Shown here: positions 58,382-64,000 of the stretch, one piece after another
How positions within the stretch are numbered: the stretch's first letter is position 1
Layout of the letters: each line of letters starts with the position of its first letter
Source: DTU053 sp012520115
GTDB lineage: Bacteria > Bacillota > Clostridia > Oscillospirales > Acutalibacteraceae
NCBI GenBank assembly: GCA_050953725.1
Contig: JBMNNB010000001.1
Coordinates: 930,001 to 994,000, forward strand
Reading direction: 5' to 3'
Length of the DNA: 64,000 nucleotides
Program-made: the position numbers and the translations under genes
Notes under the pieces: model-generated
Database searches by the model: none
Told to the model about the DNA's origin: nothing
The model's input: only the letters and a program-made list of their open reading frames with translations

Positions 58382-59860
58382 TTACCAGCTGATTTTAACC
58401 ACATTTGTACCGGGCTTGGTTTTGAGTTTAAGAATGGTGTAATTCTCGGTATTTTCAACTTCAAACTCCGCATTTTCGGGGAGGTCTGTTGACTTGATTT
58501 CTGCAGGGACGAAGATTTCGGTAGGGACATCGAACTCCTTATCCTGCATAAATTCGATGGTGAAGCTGTTATTGTCCCAGTCCTGAGAGTAGCTTATTAT
58601 CTCGCCCGTTACGGCTATCGGATAGGCTCTTTTAAGCACCTTCTGAGCAAACTCGCTGTCCGGCAGCTCATTGGAATAACACCAATAGGTATGGCTCCAC
58701 TTGTGAGAGTCGAACATATCCAGTATGAACTTTGCGTGGAAGAACCACTCGTTGCCCTCCGAAGAGCCTCCCCACTCGCCTACTATGACGGGAATGTCAA
58801 GTCTGTCCTGCGTGCGCTTGTGCTCGTCGAAAATGAACTTGATTCTCTCATTGCTGGCGTATTTGTACAAAGGCGTGTCCACGCCGAAGTCGTAGCCGTG
58901 AGGACCGAAGCACTGAAGCTCATCCTTTTTACCGTTTACGGTAATCGGGCCTGCAAGGCAGGGAATGCCCAGATTGCAGTAGTACGAGTTATCGACAAAC
59001 AGAATCAGCTTGTCGTCAACCTCACGCACGGCCGCTCCCATTTTATTAAGGAAGGGGGTATATTTCTCGTTATCGAATTTATTCAGAACGGGGGCCGCAC
59101 CGAGAACCAGCTCGCCGAAGACCTTTGCGTTAATATTGTCAAGCAGGTTCTTGCGCCTGTTCTTTATTATAAGGTCTCCGAGGAACTTAATTCTGTTTAT
59201 ATTCTTTGATGTAAAGGCCACCTTTACGGCGCCGCCGAGAAGCTTCTTAATAACCTTATTGCTGTCGCTGCCGGGGAACGGCTCATTCAGAAAGTCGAAG
59301 GCGATAAGTGCAGGCTTGTCGCCGAGGCACTTTGTAAGGTGCTGCACCATATCGGCGTAATAGTCCTGAAGTCCCTTCTTTTCCACCTTTGTATTCTTCC
59401 AGAAGTTGTCAAAGGAGCGGTGAACCGCCTTGCCCCAGAAGTAGGCTTCCGCCCAGACAAAGCGCTCTTCCTTGAACTTATAGCCGTCGGTAAGTGTCGC
59501 CCATGCGGGGGCGCCGTCGCCTACCCCGCCCTTGCTGCCGGAATAAAGGTCCTGATGCAGGTCAAGGAATGCATAGATGCCGTGCTTGTGCAGCTCGTCA
59601 AGTACCCTGCCCAGAAAAGCTATGTACTCCTCATTGTATTGACCCGGCAAAGGCTCGATTATGTCCCATGTAAAGCCGAGCCTTATTAGGTTGATTCCGA
59701 GGGCTTTAAGGCGTGGAATTCTGTCCTTTTCCCAGGTGTAGGCGTATTTGCGAACGCCGTTTTCACGAACTCCCTTGTCGACAATGTTGATACCGTTAAA
59801 TATTCTCTCTCTGCCGTACTCATCTATAAAGGCCTTGCCTCTGGTTAATATCCGTTCCAT
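58382..59860 (-). CDS. GH5 family endoglycoceramidase-like glycosidase
   Basis: A 492-residue protein without signal peptide. RIFNGINIVDKG, IPRLKALGINLIRLGFTW, and AFLDLHQDLYS are the early barrel motifs of endoglycoceramidase-like GH5 enzymes. Acid/base Glu193 is in DFLNEPFPG and nucleophile Glu362 in IVGEWGGSSEG. A C-terminal beta-sandwich of ~90 residues follows, as in that subgroup. True members cut glycan from glycosphingolipids or related beta-glycosides; as an intracellular form beside a GPH transporter it more likely acts on a small beta-glucoside. GGAGGAGCAGC precedes the ATG. Confidence 0.88.
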   Translation of the reverse strand: MERILTRGKAFIDEYGRERIFNGINIVDKGVRENGVRKYAYTWEKDRIPRLKALGINLIRLGFTWDIIEPLPGQYNEEYIAFLGRVLDELHKHGIYAFLDLHQDLYSGSKGGVGDGAPAWATLTDGYKFKEERFVWAEAYFWGKAVHRSFDNFWKNTKVEKKGLQDYYADMVQHLTKCLGDKPALIAFDFLNEPFPGSDSNKVIKKLLGGAVKVAFTSKNINRIKFLGDLIIKNRRKNLLDNINAKVFGELVLGAAPVLNKFDNEKYTPFLNKMGAAVREVDDKLILFVDNSYYCNLGIPCLAGPITVNGKKDELQCFGPHGYDFGVDTPLYKYASNERIKFIFDEHKRTQDRLDIPVIVGEWGGSSEGNEWFFHAKFILDMFDSHKWSHTYWCYSNELPDSEFAQKVLKRAYPIAVTGEIISYSQDWDNNSFTIEFMQDKEFDVPTEIFVPAEIKSTDLPENAEFEVENTENYTILKLKTKPGTNVVKISW

Positions 59861-59880
59861 GCTGCTCCTCCTTTATTAAA

Positions 59881-60855
59881 TTACGCTGCATAATCATATA
59901 TCGGTGAAGTCTCCGGCGCATTGACTGTTTTTAATGCGGTGTCTTTGAATGCGTCCTTGCCTAACTCGCTAATCTCTGTGAGGAAATCGACCTCAGTGAG
60001 CGAAGTGCAGGTGAAAAAGGCGTACTTTTCTATTGTATTGACCGATGCGGGGATTTTGACATAGGTAAGAGCGATGCATTCCTCAAAGGCTCCCCTGCCG
60101 ATTACCTCCACGCCCTCTGATATGGTAAGCGAAACAAGCGACAGATTCCTGTAAAAGGCGCTCTGGCCTATCCTAATGCAGCTTGAGGGAATTATTACGC
60201 TCTCGCTCTTTTCGCACTTTAAAAAGGCATAGTCGCCGATTTTTTCGAGGCCTTCGCCGAGGACGATTCTCGAAGCAGAGGTGCATTTTGCAAAGCTCCA
60301 GTCGCCTACCGACTTTACGCCTGCGGGAAGTACGATTTCCTCAAGACTTGAGCATTGATAAAAAGCCTTTGTGTCAATGATTTCGGGCGCAACCGTATAT
60401 TCGACGGTTTTAAGGCTTGTGCAGCCCTGAAAGGCGCTGACTCCGATGTGCTTTACACCTTTGCCTAATCTGACGCTTTCGAGATTCGTCATCTCCATAA
60501 AGGAGAAATTGCCTAAAACCTGAACCGAATCGGATATAATCAGGTGACGTATGCTTTTGCTGCCGTAAAAGGCCTTGTTCTCGACGCCTACGACAGACTT
60601 GCCGTCGACTTTTTCGGGGATTGTCAGGGTTTCACCACTGCCGGAAAAGCCGCTTACAACAAGGCTTCCGTCGTCTAATACCTTAAAGGTAAAGCCGCCG
60701 TCTGTCAGGGTCGAAGTGTACTGCTTATTAAGTATGTTTGCGACCTTGATATTTGCCGGGTCGTTCGGGTCGTCAATACTTTCGGTGATATTGCAGGAGG
60801 CGCAGACGAACAGCAAAGCAAGGACACAAAAAACGGATAATAGCTTTTTCATCAT
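59881..60855 (-). CDS. BspA-type leucine-rich repeat lipoprotein
   Basis: A 324-residue surface lipoprotein. A signal peptide ends in VCASC with lipidation Cys21. About eight BspA-like ~23-residue repeats follow from near residue 85, each like VKHIGVSAFQGCTSLKTV or VEVIGRGAFEECIALTYVKIP. Such LRR proteins bind host or partner surfaces in gut bacteria. GGAGGAACAA precedes the start, which overlaps the transporter stop by 4 bases (ATGA). It is odd as a partner for a sugar transporter and an intracellular GH5, since nothing else here is exported. Confidence 0.9.
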   Translation of the reverse strand: MMKKLLSVFCVLALLFVCASCNITESIDDPNDPANIKVANILNKQYTSTLTDGGFTFKVLDDGSLVVSGFSGSGETLTIPEKVDGKSVVGVENKAFYGSKSIRHLIISDSVQVLGNFSFMEMTNLESVRLGKGVKHIGVSAFQGCTSLKTVEYTVAPEIIDTKAFYQCSSLEEIVLPAGVKSVGDWSFAKCTSASRIVLGEGLEKIGDYAFLKCEKSESVIIPSSCIRIGQSAFYRNLSLVSLTISEGVEVIGRGAFEECIALTYVKIPASVNTIEKYAFFTCTSLTEVDFLTEISELGKDAFKDTALKTVNAPETSPIYDYAA

Positions 60856-63227
60856 TTGTTCCTCCTTGACTTCGCCTCAAGCTTTTCGGCCTTTTGTCTT
60901 TCTATTTCGGCGAGCTTGCGCTGCTTTTCTTCCTCTTCCAAAGCCTGCTTCTGCGCCTGCTCCTGTTCGAGGGCGGCCTTTGCCTCCTCGTATTTTGAGA
61001 GCAGCTCGTCAAAATGGGACTGGTTATAATACTCTCTCTCTACCATCTGTGCGTTATGCAGCGCCATGGTTGCCTTTTTGTATAAATCCTCTTTTTTGTC
61101 GAGGTTTCGAAGGGCTATTTTCTTTTTCAAAGCCTGTGTGAAGCTGTCCTCCGGCATAGCCTCCACGGCGTTCTTTTCCTCCTGCGAAACGGGAGTAATG
61201 CCGCCGGGGAATTTTTTGTGAAGCAGCTTTTTACAGCTTAATAACTGCTTTGCTTCGCTTATGGCATCAGAGCGAATCTCCCTCTCCTCAACGGTGTATG
61301 CGGGTAGGGCTCTTGCTTCCTGTAAAACGGTATCGGGCGTATTATATAAGCCCGCTATGCCCGCTTCGGTTATTTTCTTTGCACGCATAAGCTTTGACTG
61401 CATGCGGGGGCGCTGGAATTTCTCTATTTCGTCTATTACATAAACCGCTTCGATGATTCTTTTTTGCAGCAGGCTGTTTTCCTTTTTGCGCTGTTTAAGC
61501 TCTGAGAGCAGCGCCTTCTTTTCCTCTCTTGATTTTGCGGTAGATATAATATTCTTCTTTTCCTGCTTAAAGACAGCCTTGTTCTCTTTGAGTTTTTGCT
61601 TTAATTGGGCGATATTCCGCTCCTTTGCTTTTATTTCCGCTTCGCTACGTGCCTTTTGTTTTGAAATGATTTTTATGTATTCCTTTGTGAGGATTTCATC
61701 CTTCTTTTTTATGTTCTCCTTGGCGGCATTTATGATTTCCACCGCCTCGACGAGTGTTGCATTGTTTATGACGCCGTTGCCGTAGTCCTCAAGCATTGCC
61801 CTTATCTTCAGCACGCCGATAATGCCCTTGTGCTTTGTTTCGGTCAGGTCGTAGAAGAAATACGGCACGACATTTAAGGCAGAGCCGATGACTGATGCTA
61901 TTATCAGAACCTCGCTCATCTCATATCTGAAGGAAGCGACCTCCAGCACGTCATAGTTATCCACAAGACCTAAGCTCTCATAAATCATGGGTAGCACCAT
62001 GCCGGTGAACATACCGATAAAGCTGCCGATAAGACCGACCGTTCCGAACATACCGTCGATTCTTTCTCCGGTAATGTACTGCTGATAGTCCCTGATGTCC
62101 GCAGATATTCCGATATTGTAGACAATCGAAAAGCTGTTGATAAAGCCGTGGTTAAGATAATACAGGGCGATTAGCCAGTAGATATTCTTATATGTGGGAT
62201 AGAGTGCGGCAATTAAGAAAACATTTGCAAGGTTGCACCAGATGAGCAGATTCCTTTTGCCCAGCTTTCTGATGGCTATGGGGGCGAGCATCATAGCCCA
62301 GAAGGCAGCATTGCCGATAAGTGTCGTTGCAAGCGAATATGTGCCCATGCGGTCCGGGTAACCGTAAACGAAGGTCCATGCAAGGATGACATAAACCGCA
62401 GTTTCAAGAAAGCCTAACCAGCCGGCGGTGGAGTTTATCCAGAAGTATTTATTCTTTGAAACCGCCTTGACAGCACGTACGAAGCTGAAATTGTGCTCAT
62501 GCGAAACGGCCTGGACTATCCTCTCCTTTACTCCGAAAACGGTAAAGCCCGTGAGTATGATACCGAGTAAAGCAAGGGAGGGGTGAATTATTCTGTATGT
62601 GGTAATGCTGTTAAGGCCGCCTGTGAATTTTGAGAGAATGGGGATAATGAAGTTTGCAATTGACGGAGCTATGGAATAAATAATCGAAGTAATCGATACT
62701 ATATCCGTTCTTTCGTTGCTGTCGGGTGAGATAACATTGGCGACGTTGTTATATGACTCAGTATAGAAGGGATAGAACAGCATCAGAAGGTTGTAGCAGA
62801 TGAAAACGGAGATAACCTTTGAGCTGTATGACATTGTTTCATAGGGCAGCCAGACAAAAACAATCGAAAGGATTACGGTGGGCAGGGCCGTGAAAGCAAG
62901 CCACGGCTTGAACTTGCCCATTTTGAAATTAACCGTGTCAATCAGATATGATTTGAGTATTGTGATTCCAAAGCCGATAACAGTCGAAATTACGCTCATT
63001 ATCTGAAGATGAACGGGCTGGATTCCGATTGTATTGCCCACAAGCAGGCTTGACGAGGTCAGGGCAATAAGGCTCGAAAAGTAAATGATGAACTGCACGC
63101 CGATTCCGCCGACGCCGTAGTTTATTACCTCTTTAAGACTGACATATTTGCCGGTGGGGGGCTTTTTCCAGTAGAGCTTTACATAATCCAGAGCGGAGCT
63201 TACCTTTTGTTTTATTCCCTGAAGCAT
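60852..63227 (-). CDS. GPH-family transporter with a long C-terminal coiled coil
   Basis: A 791-residue protein. Residues about 40-460 are a GPH symporter with twelve helices and the loop VNFKMGKFKPWLAFTALP; the acidic ISADIRDYQQYITGERIDGMFG follows as in the family. The last ~330 residues are an extremely Lys/Glu-rich, helical, likely coiled-coil cytoplasmic tail (for example KENIKKKDEILTKEYIKI and KAALEQEQAQKQALEEEEKQ), which ordinary members of ~450-500 residues lack. The ATG at 63227 follows AAAGGTGTATTTA. It heads an operon with the LRR lipoprotein and GH5 genes. Confidence 0.85.
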   Translation of the reverse strand: MLQGIKQKVSSALDYVKLYWKKPPTGKYVSLKEVINYGVGGIGVQFIIYFSSLIALTSSSLLVGNTIGIQPVHLQIMSVISTVIGFGITILKSYLIDTVNFKMGKFKPWLAFTALPTVILSIVFVWLPYETMSYSSKVISVFICYNLLMLFYPFYTESYNNVANVISPDSNERTDIVSITSIIYSIAPSIANFIIPILSKFTGGLNSITTYRIIHPSLALLGIILTGFTVFGVKERIVQAVSHEHNFSFVRAVKAVSKNKYFWINSTAGWLGFLETAVYVILAWTFVYGYPDRMGTYSLATTLIGNAAFWAMMLAPIAIRKLGKRNLLIWCNLANVFLIAALYPTYKNIYWLIALYYLNHGFINSFSIVYNIGISADIRDYQQYITGERIDGMFGTVGLIGSFIGMFTGMVLPMIYESLGLVDNYDVLEVASFRYEMSEVLIIASVIGSALNVVPYFFYDLTETKHKGIIGVLKIRAMLEDYGNGVINNATLVEAVEIINAAKENIKKKDEILTKEYIKIISKQKARSEAEIKAKERNIAQLKQKLKENKAVFKQEKKNIISTAKSREEKKALLSELKQRKKENSLLQKRIIEAVYVIDEIEKFQRPRMQSKLMRAKKITEAGIAGLYNTPDTVLQEARALPAYTVEEREIRSDAISEAKQLLSCKKLLHKKFPGGITPVSQEEKNAVEAMPEDSFTQALKKKIALRNLDKKEDLYKKATMALHNAQMVEREYYNQSHFDELLSKYEEAKAALEQEQAQKQALEEEEKQRKLAEIERQKAEKLEAKSRRNK

Positions 63228-63332
63228 TAAATACACCTTTCTGAAATAGCGGTATTTAGGCATAACAATAAATACGGGCATTGCTGCCGGTTTTTGCGAA
63301 ATTCACAATAAAATGCTCATAAATATGCGATA

Positions 63333-63362
63333 ATTATAGCATTTTATATTGAAAGCTTTCAA
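63333..63362 (-). promoter_or_regulatory. Promoter with perfect palindromic operator for the GH5 operon
   Basis: On the minus strand TTGAAA (63357-63362), 18 bases, consensus TATAAT (63333-63338). The perfect palindrome TTGAAAGCTTTCAA (63349-63362) covers the -35 element. Its size and symmetry fit a LacI- or GntR-type sugar repressor; none is encoded in the window. Confidence 0.7.
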
Positions 63363-63395
63363 CAAAAAGAAGCCTATTAACATATATTTAACAAA

Positions 63396-63425
63396 GCAAA
63401 ACAGGCACCGCTTTACGCTGCCTGT
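63396..63425 (-). terminator. Terminator after the right-edge gene
   Basis: On the minus strand ACAGGCA (63419-63425 side) pairs with TGCCTGT (63401-63407 side) around an 11-base loop, then TTTTG. Confidence 0.7.
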
Positions 63426-63436
63426 TAGTTTATTTG

Positions 63437-64000
63437 TCAGCAGATTTCATAGAGCTTTCGCATTGAATGATTGTCCTCGCAGATCTCGTGGTAGAAGATG
63501 TGCGTCCACATGTTGTGCCGTTCGGACCTTACAGCATCATAGGCGAAGTGGATTCTGCCGTTTACCATGAGCTTCGCCACGCACCACCATGAATTTAAGA
63601 TGTCGTCGTTTACGAACTTAACATCAAACTCATAGTTGTTTATGCTGTTCGGCTCGAGACGAACGGGTATGGTGTAGGGCGTTACATCTCCCCTTGCGGC
63701 CATGTTAAAGCCGCCTATTGTCCATGTTTCATAGGGGGTTGCAAGGGCCAGCTCGCCGTGCAGGCAGGAATCCGTATTGTTCATGACAGTGACTTTTATC
63801 TTGTCGCCGTCAATCTTCAAGGATATTTCGGGGTTGAAGTAGCCGAACTCGAAGATGTCCTCAAAGCTCTGACCGTCATGCTCGTATTGCAGCCTGATAA
63901 CGCCCTTTGAATCCTTTTCAGCTTTCTTTATGACCACTGAGCAGCACTGAAGACCCTCAGGCTCAATATCATAGGGGAACTCGTACTTATCGGCTTTGAA
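63437..64000 (-). CDS. Unknown beta-rich protein, C-terminal part (cut by window edge)
   Basis: The frame is open to the right edge; 188 codons lie inside the window, ending at 63437. It is likely one gene reaching beyond 64000, as FKADKYEFPYDIEPEGLQCC reads on before the GTG at 63937 that could be mistaken for a start. The visible part is beta-rich with aromatic clusters (DILNSWWCVAKLMVNGRIHFAYD, HNMWTHIFYHEI), like a carbohydrate-active or sandwich domain. I recognise no family. It ends in its own terminator and seems to belong to a separate unit from the GH5 operon, perhaps also sugar-related. Confidence 0.55.
   Translation of the reverse strand, partial: FKADKYEFPYDIEPEGLQCCSVVIKKAEKDSKGVIRLQYEHDGQSFEDIFEFGYFNPEISLKIDGDKIKVTVMNNTDSCLHGELALATPYETWTIGGFNMAARGDVTPYTIPVRLEPNSINNYEFDVKFVNDDILNSWWCVAKLMVNGRIHFAYDAVRSERHNMWTHIFYHEICEDNHSMRKLYEIC

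Noticed and set aside
1..64000. CRISPR arrays, insertion sequences, prophage or integrase genes
   Set aside because: I looked for regularly spaced repeats, transposase motifs, terminal inverted repeats and phage structural genes and saw none.

Overview
The window looks like a chromosomal segment of an endospore-forming, anaerobic, carbohydrate-fermenting member of the Clostridia, probably an uncultured gut Oscillospirales-type bacterium. The support is a sporulation sigma factor (sigG), SpoVD-type PBP2 in the division cluster, [FeFe]-hydrogenase maturases, a Rex redox repressor, a D-lactate dehydrogenase, a Na+-pump decarboxylase pair, moderate G+C, and many GPH-type sugar symporters beside intracellular glycoside hydrolases. 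The species cannot be fixed from sequence reading alone. No phage, insertion sequence, CRISPR array or integrase was seen; this is mostly core chromosome with three small sugar-use islands.

Layout. 1-6.5 kb: plant cell-wall (rhamnogalacturonan/arabinan) use: a truncated lyase-like protein, GH105, a TIM-barrel sugar isomerase, a GPH transporter and a GH51 arabinofuranosidase, with a decayed threonyl-tRNA synthetase 3' end between them. 6.6-10.1 kb: small membrane proteins, Na+-pump decarboxylase gamma and beta subunits (no alpha or biotin subunit), a ferritin-like protein and an amidase. 10.2-24.6 kb (minus strand): the division and cell-wall (dcw) cluster mraZ-rsmH-ftsL-spoVD-murE-murF-mraY-ftsW-murG-murA-ftsQ-ftsZ, lacking murD, murC and murB, with a strong promoter and MraZ-box repeats ahead of mraZ and a separate ftsZ promoter. 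25-27 kb: a 40-residue small protein, tRNA-Pro, and the FAD and 2Fe-2S subunits of a xanthine-dehydrogenase-like enzyme without the molybdenum subunit. 27-33 kb: rpsB-tsf, two tandem signal peptidases, rplS with a structured leader, and a large membrane protein. 33.4-39.2 kb: one operon acn-icd-rex-(unknown)-PPTase-cyclophilin, with a Rex-like box over its promoter. 39.3-42.1 kb: an ABC-2 exporter and ribokinase. 42.4-47.9 kb: tRNA-Ser, then a putative attenuator-type leader RNA and the operon TM1266-hydE-hydG-hydF-ldhD. 48-54 kb: prfB without the usual frameshift, a SanA-like protein, a large unclassified GH38-like protein with its GPH symporter. 54-58 kb: sigG, an Rrf2 regulator, and an ArsR/CadA metal-efflux pair. 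58.4-64 kb (minus): an operon of a GPH transporter carrying a long coiled-coil tail, a BspA-type leucine-rich lipoprotein and a GH5 endoglycoceramidase-like enzyme, behind a perfect palindromic operator, then a gene cut by the window edge.

Points most worth a second look: the riboswitch-like leader before the hydrogenase-maturation operon; the leader terminator before the decarboxylase genes; the Rex box that would make acn-icd-rex autoregulated; the GPH-coiled-coil fusion; the unclassified GH38-like protein; orphan subunit pairs (OadGB, XdhBC-like); and the thrS remnant. All functional statements are read from sequence motifs and family knowledge; no search was run.
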